Shown here: one piece after another, positions 37,160 through 47,586 of the stretch | Numbering within the stretch: the stretch's first letter is position 1 | How the letters are laid out: every line of letters begins with the position of its first letter | Assembly: GCA_016873655.1 (NCBI GenBank) | Contig: VGWI01000009.1 | Span: 1 to 50,326 of the forward strand | Direction of reading: 5' to 3' | Source of the DNA: Lentisphaerota bacterium | GTDB taxonomy: Bacteria > Verrucomicrobiota > Kiritimatiellia > UBA8416 > VGWI01 | DNA length: 50,326 bases | The notes under the pieces: model-generated | The model's input: the letters and a program-made list of their open reading frames with translations, nothing else | The model's database searches: none | Told to the model about the DNA's origin: nothing | Translations under genes and position numbers: made by a program

Positions 37160-37520
37160 GAAACACCTCCAACTAGTCAACCTAAAACCTGCTTCTCGCA
37201 ACGTGTTAGAACAGACGAACCACCACCGCAGATGTCATCACACAACCCACCCCCGACAGCACTGCGGAAGAGCCACGTCAAACACGTCTGTTTCCACCGA
37301 CAGCAATAAAGATGTCCCATTCAGCGTGCCATTTCATCTCCCGCCCTGTAACATGCTGCATGCCAACACTTTCCACATTACCATCGTGTCCGCATGTCCA
37401 CCCGAAACCGTTTGACCTATGCTCTTGATATGCTCATACTGCGCTCATAGTTGACTGATAAGGGAATTGGGCCGGTTCATTCCGGCTGGTTCTCGAGAGA
37501 TGCCGTGGAGGCGCCCGGAA
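37160..37520. promoter_or_regulatory. Divergent control region between the exoprotein block and the sigma-54 activator
   Basis: This 360-bp region is AT-richer than its surroundings and must hold promoters for both directions. Rightward, a sigma-70-like promoter is proposed at 37412-37440. Leftward, the minus strand carries TGGCACG near 37330, which fits the -24 box of sigma-54 promoters, but the matching -12 TTGC box is not in place. A leftward promoter is therefore unassigned. Confidence 0.45.
37412..37440 (+). promoter_or_regulatory. Candidate sigma-70 promoter of the sigma-54 activator gene
   Basis: TTGACC (5 of 6 with the -35 consensus), a 17-bp spacer and CATACT (4 of 6 with the -10 consensus) lie about 80 bp before the chosen ATG. 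The match is by eye only. Confidence 0.35.
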
Positions 37521-39910
<2,390 letters not shown>

Positions 39911-39914
<4 letters not shown>

Positions 39915-40092
39915 CGCACATTATTCATGTTCTTCGTCGCGAGAGGGCGCAGGGTGCGTCAGATCAACGGCTTGCCGAGGAGGGCCGGATGGCGGCGTGT
40001 TGACACACGCCAAAGTCGGCCATCAAGGTAAGTCGATGAGATGACGTATCATGTGCACTCGCAGCAGAAGGTTCATGAATAATGCGCGCTAG
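39911..40092. mobile_element. MITE-like 182-bp element, copy 2
   Basis: Same length and organisation as the copy at 481-662, with about 7 substitutions and no indels. The terminal repeats here differ at one base (GCGCGCTAG at the right end). The left-hand CTAG supplies the TAG stop of the sigma-54 activator, so the original 3' end of that gene was probably altered. The element lies 168 bp before a tRNA gene. On the minus strand both copies keep a 19-codon frame starting MADFGVCQHAAIRPSS, with only synonymous change; this may be chance in so short a piece. Confidence 0.8.
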
Positions 40093-40260
40093 CTGCGGCG
40101 TCCGCCTGCCGGTTTGCGGGTGCTTTTCAGCGACGGCGGGGAGACGGAACACAGGCCCGGCCGCATGCAGTCAGGACCTCCCCCCTCGGTGTCCGCGTGG
40201 AGGGAAAATGGTCTTGCATTCCATTCCGATTCGGCTAACCTGCGCGCCTGCTGCAACCGG

Positions 40261-40335
40261 GCGAGCGTAGCTCAGTGGTAGAGCTCCACCTTGCCAAGGT
40301 GGATGTCGAGGGTTCGAATCCCTTCGCTCGCTCCA
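40261..40335 (+). tRNA. tRNA-Gly (GCC)
   Basis: Cloverleaf with acceptor GCGAGCG/CGCTCGC, anticodon stem CCACC/GGTGG around loop TTGCCAA (anticodon GCC), T-loop TTCGAAT, discriminator T and encoded CCA. Confidence 0.95.
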
Positions 40336-40414
40336 TTCCTTTCATGGATATGCCGGTTGCCGAAGAGGGGAACGCCAGCCCCCATGCACGGCCGTCGAGC
40401 CGGGCATACCGCGT

Positions 40415-40490
40415 GGAGGTGTAGCTCAATTGGCAGAGCAGCGGACTCTTAATCCGCGGGTTCAGGGTTCAAGTCCCTGCACCTCTACCA
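40415..40490 (+). tRNA. tRNA-Lys (CTT)
   Basis: Acceptor GGAGGTG pairs with CACCTCT with one G-T pair at the end. Anticodon stem GCGGA/TCCGC holds loop CTCTTAA (anticodon CTT); T-loop TTCAAGT; discriminator A and encoded CCA. It lies 79 bp after tRNA-Gly in the same direction. Confidence 0.92.
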
Positions 40491-40544
40491 ACCGTCACTG
40501 AGGCATTTCGCGAGCCGACATCTTGAACTTGCGGTAGAAGACTG

Positions 40545-40629
40545 TGGTGGGCGAGGCGGGACTCGAACCCGCAAGCCTTGCGGCACAGGATCCTAAGTCC
40601 TGCGTGTCTGCCAGTTCCACCACTCGCCC
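40545..40629 (-). tRNA. tRNA-Leu (TAG)
   Basis: Reverse strand: acceptor GGGCGAG/CTCGCCC, anticodon loop CTTAGGA (anticodon TAG), a long class II variable arm, T-loop TTCGAGT, discriminator A and encoded CCA. It faces the Gly and Lys genes. Confidence 0.93.
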
Positions 40630-40674
40630 AGCCGGAACAAGCCGGGCCGTGATCTCAGCCCGGCGTCAGCGGCA

Positions 40675-41832
40675 TCATAGAGACTTGACGAAGCGTTCGA
40701 AAGCCTCCGCCCCGGCGCGGATGTCCTCCATGCTGCATGCGTAGGAGAAACGGATGTTCCCGTCTGCGCCGAACGGGGCGCCGGGCACCGCGGCAACGCC
40801 TTCCTTCTCAAGAAGACCCGCGATGAAGTCACCGGAAGTCATGCCGAAGGACGAAATGTTGGGGAAGATGTAGAACGCGCCCATCGGCTTCACGCACTTC
40901 ACGCCTTTGACCGAGGAGAGTTTCCCGTGCAGATAGGTCCGCCTCTCGTCGAAAACCTTCACCATGTTCGCGGTGAAGTCCGGCGGCTGCTTCAACGCCT
41001 CGATCGCGCCGAACTGAGCGAATGTATTCGGGCCTGAAGTCGAGTGACTCTGCAGTGCCGTGACACCCTTGACCACTTCCGGCGGACCGGCGAAGTATCC
41101 AAGCCGCCAGCCGGTCATTGAGGCTGCTTTGCTGAACCCGTTGACGGTGATGGTCTTCTCGAAGATCTTCGGGGAAAGCTGCCGATTGCTCACATGCTTC
41201 GTGCCGTCGTACACGATGTTCTCGTATATCTCGTCGGAAACCACGTATATGCCTCGCGCGGCGATAACATCGGCCAGGGCGCGCAGTTCCTCGCCCGAGT
41301 AAACGCACCCCACCGGATTGGACGGGCTGTTGATGATCACGGCGCGTGTCTTCGGCGTAATCGCGGCCTCGAGCTGCGCCGGAGTCATCTTGTAGTCGTT
41401 CTCCTCGGCACATTCCACGAACACGGGCGTGCCACCCGAAATGCGAACCATCTCTGGGTAGCTCAGCCAGTACGGAGACGGAATTATCACTTCGTCGCCG
41501 GCGTCACAGATGGTCATGAAGATGTTGAAGAGCGAATGCTTGCCGCCGTTGCTTACGACAACCTGGTCTGGCCTGTAGTCGAGCCCGTTGTCGTTCTTCA
41601 ACTTTGACGCAATCGCCTTGCGCAGGTCCGGCACGCCGGCCACCGGCGCGTATTTCGTCTGCCCCTTCTTCAGGGCATCCCAGGCCGCGGCCTTGATGGC
41701 GTCAGGCGTATCGAAATCCGGCTCTCCCGCCGCAAACGACCACACCTTGCGGCCCGCGGCCCGCAGTTCCGCGCTCTTCGCCGTAATAGCCAGTGTTTCG
41801 GATGGTGCAATTCCCGCCACGCGCCTGTTCAT
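40675..41832 (-). CDS. Class I pyridoxal-phosphate aminotransferase, aspartate aminotransferase type
   Basis: This 385-aa cytoplasmic enzyme moves an amino group between an amino acid and a 2-oxo acid, most likely aspartate and 2-oxoglutarate. The AAGEPDFDTP start, SNGGKHSLFN, INSPSNPVGCVYS, VVSDEIYE and NGFSKAASMTGWRLGY are all present; Lys235 in the last motif binds the cofactor. The C-terminal GNIRFSYA carries the substrate-carboxylate Arg. The pattern fits the Thermus/Bacillus AspC subgroup (I-gamma), where some members also accept prephenate. The ATG overlaps the TGA of the nucleoside diphosphate kinase gene (ATGA), so the two are translationally coupled. Confidence 0.9.
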   Translation of the reverse strand: MNRRVAGIAPSETLAITAKSAELRAAGRKVWSFAAGEPDFDTPDAIKAAAWDALKKGQTKYAPVAGVPDLRKAIASKLKNDNGLDYRPDQVVVSNGGKHSLFNIFMTICDAGDEVIIPSPYWLSYPEMVRISGGTPVFVECAEENDYKMTPAQLEAAITPKTRAVIINSPSNPVGCVYSGEELRALADVIAARGIYVVSDEIYENIVYDGTKHVSNRQLSPKIFEKTITVNGFSKAASMTGWRLGYFAGPPEVVKGVTALQSHSTSGPNTFAQFGAIEALKQPPDFTANMVKVFDERRTYLHGKLSSVKGVKCVKPMGAFYIFPNISSFGMTSGDFIAGLLEKEGVAAVPGAPFGADGNIRFSYACSMEDIRAGAEAFERFVKSL

Positions 41833-43034
41833 CAGCCGGCCATCTCCTTGCCTTGCGACGCGCCGCCGCCGTTCCCGTAGTACTTCGCTATCGTGCCGCT
41901 CACTGAATCGTCCTGCGGCCGGACGATCCCGAGTTCCCGAACAGCGTTCTCCGGCGAGTCTGAAGCGTGCGCGGCGTTCACCATTATGTCGCGCCCATAC
42001 TCCCTCCGCACCGATCCGGGCCTCGCCTTGGTCGGGTCAGTCGTCCCGAGTATGTCGCGTATCTTGGACACCGCATTCTCACCTTCGTACACGAGAGCCA
42101 GGCACTCTTCGCGGGAAAGCGTAGCCTTCTCCCCGGCGCTGTGCTGCGACGGACGGAAACCCGTCATGAATTCGACGATGGACTCGAACTGCGTTTCAGC
42201 GAAGGCAGGCCCGATCCCCCTGCACAGTTCCCGGACGGGTCCTTCGGGAATCTGGAAGGCGAACTCGCGCGTAAGCGCATCGGACGCGCGCCTGAAGCCA
42301 ATCCCCTCGAATTTCTCCGCCAGGGCGTCTCGGACCGGCCCGTAGAATTCCTCCGCCTGCGCAACCGTCATCGAGAACTTCCGCGCGGCCACTATCCTTA
42401 GGTTCGAAGTGGAGAGCGTGTCGACTATGTGCCCCGCGCGCTGGCTGGGAATGCGGAAATTGTCGGGTTTCAGCAGCACGAGCGTCCGCTCCACCCCAGC
42501 GCCCACCGGCACATCCGCCGCCGTTGATATCATCCCGCCGTCATCCGCGGAATACCTTGCCCACAACTTAAGCGCCTCGCCGCAACGCTCGACACATGTT
42601 CCGACAAGCACGGCCGGCTCGAAGTAGCGAACGTCGCCGTGGTCGTCGAGAACGTAGTCACCGTAAGTGTCGCGCACGGTCTCGCCGCTTCCCCACCTGA
42701 GCGTTATGCTGCCCGTAACCCGCCATATCTTCTCAACCGCCTGCTCGCCTTCAAACAGCAGCAGCATCACGCGCCGCCGGCGCCCTGTCGTGGAATCGGG
42801 CGAATAGTTCCGCAGCACGTAGTCCGCGAGAAGGTCGCGCGTGGCCTGATTCTTCGGGTCAGAACGCCGTATCTGGTCGGCATACTCCTCGGCAAGTCCA
42901 TGCGACGGTCCGAACATCCGTGCGCCGACAAAGTGAAGATCAGTCCTGCCGCAATACCGCGCTATGACGCCGCCTGTCCGCGATTTCGCAATCGTGTAGG
43001 GGTTTATGAAGACAAAGGCGAGTTCCTGAGCCAT
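41832..43034 (-). CDS. Tandem two-domain nucleoside diphosphate kinase
   Basis: This 400-aa protein is about three times the usual 140-150 residues of this enzyme, which moves the terminal phosphate between nucleotides. The C-terminal domain (about residues 185-380) has ERTLVLLKPD with the substrate Lys and NAAHASDSPENAVRE with the phosphorylated His356, so it looks active. The N-terminal domain (about 1-175) starts ELAFVFINPYT, lacking the KPD lysine, and has DDHGDVRYFEPAV where NxxHxSDxxE is expected. It keeps a His but is degenerate, and both domains carry insertions. The start could also be the ATG at 43049. It is followed by an overlapping aminotransferase gene. Confidence 0.85.
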   Translation of the reverse strand: MAQELAFVFINPYTIAKSRTGGVIARYCGRTDLHFVGARMFGPSHGLAEEYADQIRRSDPKNQATRDLLADYVLRNYSPDSTTGRRRRVMLLLFEGEQAVEKIWRVTGSITLRWGSGETVRDTYGDYVLDDHGDVRYFEPAVLVGTCVERCGEALKLWARYSADDGGMISTAADVPVGAGVERTLVLLKPDNFRIPSQRAGHIVDTLSTSNLRIVAARKFSMTVAQAEEFYGPVRDALAEKFEGIGFRRASDALTREFAFQIPEGPVRELCRGIGPAFAETQFESIVEFMTGFRPSQHSAGEKATLSREECLALVYEGENAVSKIRDILGTTDPTKARPGSVRREYGRDIMVNAAHASDSPENAVRELGIVRPQDDSVSGTIAKYYGNGGGASQGKEMAG

Positions 43035-43230
43035 TGGGAAAATCACCATCCGGTTAGTACCGCCCCACGCCGGGCGGCGACTCGCGAGGATATAGAGAAA
43101 CATTCCCCGCTTGTATAGCCCAAACTGCCGACAGCCCAAACTGTCGCAGGAGCACAAATGCGGTTGGCACCGGCGGCGAGGTCCGGTAGATTCCATTCCA
43201 CGTTCCGGCGGACCCGGGGAGGACTGAGCA

Positions 43231-44205
43231 ATGGGCGAGTTCGCTGACAAGGCGAAAGCCGTTCTGGACCTTGAGATAGAGGGGCTCGAGAAGGTGCGCA
43301 ACCTGATCGGACCGGCCTTCGAGGCCGCTGTCGGCATCTTCCTTGAGGCACTGGCCGGCAAAGGCAAGATCGTCGTTACCGGCATCGGCAAGAACCTCCA
43401 TATCGGAGAGAAGATTTCCGCCTCCTTCGCCAGCACGGGCGCAACAAGCATCTTCCTGAACCCTACCCAGGCCCCGCACGGCGATCTCGGCGTGCTGAGC
43501 GAGGGGGATGTTCTCCTGGCAATAAGTTACTCGGGCGAGTCGGAGGAACTGCTGATGCTCATACCGATCGTCCGCCGCTTCGGCGTCCGAATAGTCTCCA
43601 TCACCGGCGCCCCGGACTCGCGCCTTGCCGGACTTAGCGACGTCTCGATCCCCGCCACCGTGGACCGCGAAGCCTGCCCGTTCAACATGGCCCCCACCGC
43701 CAGCACAACGGCCACGCTCGCCATCGGCGACGCTCTGGCGATGGTCCTCCTGGATGCCCGGGGATTCAGGAAGGAAGACTACGCCAAGCTTCACCCGGGC
43801 GGCACAATCGGGCGCTCACTACTGCTGAAGGCCGGCGATATCATGAGGTCCGGCGACAGGCTGGCCTCGCTGCACGCGGACGCAACCGTGAAGGAAGCCT
43901 TGCTGGCAATGACCAGTGCCCGTTCCGGCTCGGCCGTTATCGTCGATTCTGAAGGCACGCTCGCCGGCATCTTCACCGACGGCGACTTGCGCCGCCAGAT
44001 AGCGTCGGGCCACCAGGTGCTCGATCAGCCTGTCAGTGAGTTCATGACACGCAACCCGATCCGGGTGCGGGCCGACCAGCTTGCCGTCAGCGTCCTCAGC
44101 ATCTTCGAGACACACGCTGTGGATGACCTGCCCGTGGTCGACGGGGCGGACCGGCTGCTCGGCGCGATAGACATCCAGGACCTGCCAAAGTTCAAGGTGA
44201 TGTAG
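43231..44205 (+). CDS. kdsD: D-arabinose-5-phosphate isomerase (KdsD/KpsF type)
   Basis: This 324-aa cytoplasmic enzyme would convert D-ribulose 5-phosphate to D-arabinose 5-phosphate, the first step toward Kdo for lipopolysaccharide. An SIS sugar-isomerase domain (about residues 40-175) shows VVTGIGKN, TQAPHGDLG, ISYSGESEELL and TASTTATLAIGDALA. The linker KLHPGGTIGR leads to two CBS domains (about 205-324) with GIFTDGDLRRQ and DDLPVVDGADRLLGAIDIQDL. Length and order match the family. GGGAGGAC lies before the ATG. It implies a Kdo-containing outer membrane. It is divergent from the nucleoside diphosphate kinase gene. Confidence 0.93.
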   Translation: MGEFADKAKAVLDLEIEGLEKVRNLIGPAFEAAVGIFLEALAGKGKIVVTGIGKNLHIGEKISASFASTGATSIFLNPTQAPHGDLGVLSEGDVLLAISYSGESEELLMLIPIVRRFGVRIVSITGAPDSRLAGLSDVSIPATVDREACPFNMAPTASTTATLAIGDALAMVLLDARGFRKEDYAKLHPGGTIGRSLLLKAGDIMRSGDRLASLHADATVKEALLAMTSARSGSAVIVDSEGTLAGIFTDGDLRRQIASGHQVLDQPVSEFMTRNPIRVRADQLAVSVLSIFETHAVDDLPVVDGADRLLGAIDIQDLPKFKVM

Positions 44206-44281
44206 AAGCGCCGGCTCCAGGCTCCGCCTGACGATTGAGGGGCCGCCCCAGTCAATGTTACTTAACCTGAACCGGAAGAAT

Positions 44282-44358
44282 TGGCGGGAGCGACGGGACT
44301 CGAACCCGCAACAACCAGATCGACAATCTGGGACTCTAACCAATTGAGCTACGCCCCC
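44282..44358 (-). tRNA. tRNA-Asp (GTC)
   Basis: Reverse strand: acceptor GGGGGCG/CGCTCCC, anticodon stem CCAGA/TCTGG around loop TTGTCGA (anticodon GTC), T-loop TTCGAGT, discriminator G as expected for Asp, and encoded CCA. Confidence 0.94.
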
Positions 44359-44425
44359 GCGGAAAGAGTGGGCGGCATGTTACCCGCAACGCGCGCGAGT
44401 TCAAGCAAAATAAAGAAACCCGTCA

Positions 44426-46732
44426 TTACGCCGCGCCGGCCCGCGATCCGCCCCTGCCTGAACCAGCAACAACCGGATAGAAAACCGTCCTCGGCAGCAC
44501 GTTAACAACCAGCACCGCGAGCCCGACATTCATGCCGGTCTTGCTTGCGATGTCCATCCCGCCGGCCCCGCACGCGGTCAGAACCGCCAGCCCGAAGATC
44601 ATCCAAGCATCCAGAATGTAAGGCATCCTCGGTCTCGCCCATGCGCCGAAAATGCGGGGCCGGTTGTAGAACCAGTCGAACACGAAATGCTCCAGCAACG
44701 CCCCCTTCTCCCCGAACACCGGCATGATGTTCACCGCGCTGCGCGCCCATCTGCTGGCAATGAACCTCGAGAGCACTGGGAAGGCCGTCGCCATCTGCAG
44801 CGGGAAAGCCAGGTATCCGATGTACTTCACGAACGAAAGCGGCGCCGCAAGAACGTAGTCACGCCAGTCACGGTCCTTCAGCATCAGGTACACAACGTAC
44901 AGACCACGGCAGATCGAGCCCGGCGAGATCGGCACAAGCTGGAATGCCACGACCACCGCGGTGAACGCGGCAAGCGCGTTGTCCCAGCTTCGTTCTCCTG
45001 GACCGGCGGACAGCAATATCCTCAGCGCGATTGCCGTGCCGACGGCGCCGGAGACAAGCTGCGTGACCGGCAGCGTGGCAAAGTGAACCGCAACCGATTT
45101 CAGGTACTTGACGATGAAGGGATCCCTGATGCGCGACATGATCAGGTCGTGCTCATTCGGATCGAGGGACCCGTCCTCGCGCCCCGCCCGCACAATCCCC
45201 GCCAACCACTCAACCCGCGCGGCCTCGTCACGGCAAAACCGGAGCATGAACCGCCACCCGTCCCTCACTCTACCCCAAACATAGCCTGGTTCGGCGATCG
45301 CCCTGTGAAGAACAGGCGGCAACAGCCCCACAGTCAAACGCTGTGCCCAGAATGCGCCGGGGCGAGTGAGAAGCTGTTTCGTCCGCTCCTCACCGGTTCT
45401 CCCCGCACGGTGCCATCGCGCGAGACACGACGAGATCCCGGCCCGGGCAAAGACCCTGAAGTATGCGCGGCCGGTGATCAGCCTGAAGACGTGCCTTCTT
45501 GCCGGCGACGACATCCACGCCAACCGTATCAGACGCCCGGCGACAGGAAGAAGTCCCAGAGCCCAGAACAGCGCGCAACGGCACGGTCCTTCGGCAAGTC
45601 TTCGCGCCGACGCGTCGTCGGCAAGCCCTTCCAGCCGCCATGCCTCGGCCAGGCCCGCGCGAACGTCCGCGCGGAGAGCCCGGTCGGTGAACAGGCGCAG
45701 CCCCTGGTGCGCGAAGTCGGGCATCCGCCGCCGGTAGGCCGCGTCCAGTTCCAGCAGCCGGTCAACCATCGCCGGCGCTTCCGGCATTTCGCCGCGCCGC
45801 GCATTGAAGAACGTCCTCAGGCGCACGGCATCAAACCGGTCAAACTGGACAAGCGACCCGCGCCGCGCCCCTTGTGCGATCAGCACAAAGTCCGCGGGGC
45901 TCATGGGCAAGAAAGGCAACAGCGTCAGCCCGGCCCTGAAATCAACCGCGCAGAGACCGTCCGCCGGACCGGACCCGGCGCGCGTCCGCTTCAGCACGTT
46001 CGGCTGGCTCTTCATCGTCCACCACTCGTACTGCCGGGCCAGCTCCCACGCGCCCATCTGGTGGAGAAGCTGCACAAGACGCATCATGAACTGACGCTTC
46101 GCCACGTATTCCGGGCTGCCGGTATCTTCGGGCCGGACAGTGCGCCACCGGCGCCTCAGTCGCGGGCGCGTGTCCGGCTCGAGCCGCCAGGCCCGCCCCT
46201 CCACCCACTCTCGCACTTCGCCGAATGCACGCAGCTCGGAATCGAAGAACGAGGCGTACACCTCGGCCACGGCGCCGTCACGCCCGAACGCCCGACCTGC
46301 CGCCATCCCGACCAGCTTCTGCATCAGAAGTCCGGCGCGGCAGGACTGCTCGTTGAGCTGCGGACTGAACGGGGACTGAAATCCGATCGCGTAGAGCATA
46401 TCCCTGAACCGGCGCGAGAATCTGGAAGCCGGCAACTGGATCTTCACCGCGTACACCCCGCCTTCACGCAAGGCCGGAACACGGGAAGCGTCGCCGCGGA
46501 CGGACTCAAGCACGCACCGGTACACCTGCCCCGCAAACCCGCCGCCCACGAACTTCTGGACACGGAAAGCGGCGCCGAACCGGCCTTCCGGCCAGACCGC
46601 TGTGCAGTCCAGATTCAGGATATCTCCTGGCTCATACCGCCGGCGCCTGAACGGCAACTCCAGGCGGGCTGACCCGGCCTCCGCATCGAGCGTCCGGCAC
46701 AATTGAACCGAATACGACCCCAGGAACGACAT
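44426..46732 (-). CDS. Kinase-fold domain fused to a polytopic membrane domain, function unknown
   Basis: This 768-aa protein has an N-terminal domain like an ABC1/protein kinase: glycine loop VGGGFAGQVY (about residues 62-71), YAVKIQL with Lys97, QPNVL with Asn245 and AVDFRAG with Asp264 in the DFG position. The catalytic-loop Asp expected five residues before Asn245 is Met, so it may be a pseudokinase or use another residue. The second half has a hydrophobic patch around 395-410 and several membrane segments from about 535 to 755. GGAGGA precedes the ATG and overlaps the stop of the release-factor-like gene, suggesting coupling. I do not know a characterised homologue. Confidence 0.7.
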   Translation of the reverse strand: MSFLGSYSVQLCRTLDAEAGSARLELPFRRRRYEPGDILNLDCTAVWPEGRFGAAFRVQKFVGGGFAGQVYRCVLESVRGDASRVPALREGGVYAVKIQLPASRFSRRFRDMLYAIGFQSPFSPQLNEQSCRAGLLMQKLVGMAAGRAFGRDGAVAEVYASFFDSELRAFGEVREWVEGRAWRLEPDTRPRLRRRWRTVRPEDTGSPEYVAKRQFMMRLVQLLHQMGAWELARQYEWWTMKSQPNVLKRTRAGSGPADGLCAVDFRAGLTLLPFLPMSPADFVLIAQGARRGSLVQFDRFDAVRLRTFFNARRGEMPEAPAMVDRLLELDAAYRRRMPDFAHQGLRLFTDRALRADVRAGLAEAWRLEGLADDASARRLAEGPCRCALFWALGLLPVAGRLIRLAWMSSPARRHVFRLITGRAYFRVFARAGISSCLARWHRAGRTGEERTKQLLTRPGAFWAQRLTVGLLPPVLHRAIAEPGYVWGRVRDGWRFMLRFCRDEAARVEWLAGIVRAGREDGSLDPNEHDLIMSRIRDPFIVKYLKSVAVHFATLPVTQLVSGAVGTAIALRILLSAGPGERSWDNALAAFTAVVVAFQLVPISPGSICRGLYVVYLMLKDRDWRDYVLAAPLSFVKYIGYLAFPLQMATAFPVLSRFIASRWARSAVNIMPVFGEKGALLEHFVFDWFYNRPRIFGAWARPRMPYILDAWMIFGLAVLTACGAGGMDIASKTGMNVGLAVLVVNVLPRTVFYPVVAGSGRGGSRAGAA

Positions 46733-46737
46733 ACCGA

Positions 46738-47154
46738 TTATTCCTCCGGCCCCACAGCCTTGCGCGTGCGCTTGATATCCGCGCGCCGGCGCTTGCCTTC
46801 AAGCATTCTGCGCTTCTGACGCTCGCTACGGCGTCGTTTCCGCCTGCGAATCTTCTCTATCTCCGCGCGACGGCGGCTTGCGGCGCCGTCGCGCTTCTCC
46901 TCAAGCTTGTCGCAAAGCTCCCGCCGCGCAAGAAACCTGTTCAGCGACCGTGACCTCGCCCTCTGACACTTGATCTCAATGCCGCTCGGCTCGTGCTTCA
47001 GGTACACGCAGGACGACGTCTTGTTGATTTTCTGTCCGCCCGGCCCGGACCCGAGGATGAACTTCTCCACGAGGTCCGAGGCCTTCACGCCAAGCGCGGC
47101 AAGCCTCGCCTCGATCTCCTTTGCCTTCGAATCACCAACCGCCGCTTCGCTCAC
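46738..47154 (-). CDS. Release-factor-like protein with GGQ motif
   Basis: This 138-aa protein holds only the peptidyl-tRNA hydrolysis domain of class I release factors: GSGPGGQKINKTSSCVYLKH (GGQ at residues 39-41), GIEIKCQRARSRSLNR and then a very basic tail rich in Arg and Lys. It lacks codon-recognition domains, as in ArfB/YaeJ and C12orf65-type rescue factors, so freeing stalled ribosomes is the likely role. The GTG at 47154, preceded by AGGGGGG, was chosen; the frame is open to 47286, but that part has no family similarity. It is 5 bp upstream of the kinase-fold gene. Confidence 0.82.
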   Translation of the reverse strand: MSEAAVGDSKAKEIEARLAALGVKASDLVEKFILGSGPGGQKINKTSSCVYLKHEPSGIEIKCQRARSRSLNRFLARRELCDKLEEKRDGAASRRRAEIEKIRRRKRRRSERQKRRMLEGKRRRADIKRTRKAVGPEE

Positions 47155-47260
47155 CGGATCCCCCCCCTGCTCAGCGACTTCGCCGCAGACAACCCCGGTG
47201 GGCTCGCCCCGCCGCGGCTGCAGGAAGACGCCTGCCCTCATCCGTACCACACAGAGGAGG

Positions 47261-47435
47261 GTAACCGCCGATGAACGCCGACCCACACCGACAGATGCGG
47301 ACAGGATGCATTAGAAGCTGGCGTCTCCTTCTGTAGCCGCGCCACGCAGGGGCGCGCTCTTCGGGCAACGCGGCCCTGCGTGCCGCGGCTGCAGACAAAA
47401 CCCATCCGCGTCCATCGGCGTTCATCGGCGGTTAC
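47261..47435. repeat. Nested palindromic element
   Basis: The outer arms 47261-47281 and 47415-47435 are a perfect 21-bp inverted repeat built on GTAACCGCCGATGAACGCC. Inside, 47331-47351 and 47374-47394 form a second 21-bp inverted repeat with 2 mismatches and a 22-nt loop. The inner arm resembles the repeat at 12903-12927. No coding frame is present. It looks like a REP sequence inside, or co-opted by, a small foldback element. It fills most of the gap between the divergent release-factor-like and prephenate dehydratase genes. Confidence 0.75.
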
Positions 47436-47586
47436 GTTCTATTCCATTCCCCGCCCACCCACGCAACCCTGCAAGCTTCTTGGCCTCGCCGGCATGACGG
47501 CTCTTTTGGGGTTTGCCGCCAACGTGCGTGTTGCTAGACTTGCGCCTAATACCAGATGTACGCAAACATCGGGAGAAAAAACGGCA

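Noticed and set aside
37325-37345. Possible sigma-54 promoter (TGGCACG) on the minus strand before the exoprotein block
   Set aside because: The -12 element at the required spacing reads GG rather than GC, so the site fails the key test by eye.
44206-44281. Possible intrinsic terminator after kdsD
   Set aside because: GC-rich pairings exist but no T-run follows, and the tRNA-Asp gene on the other strand begins at once.
44687-46672. 661-codon plus-strand frame opposite the kinase-fold gene
   Set aside because: The composition is Arg/Pro/His-rich with no motif; the minus strand has a strong ribosome binding site, kinase motifs and membrane segments.
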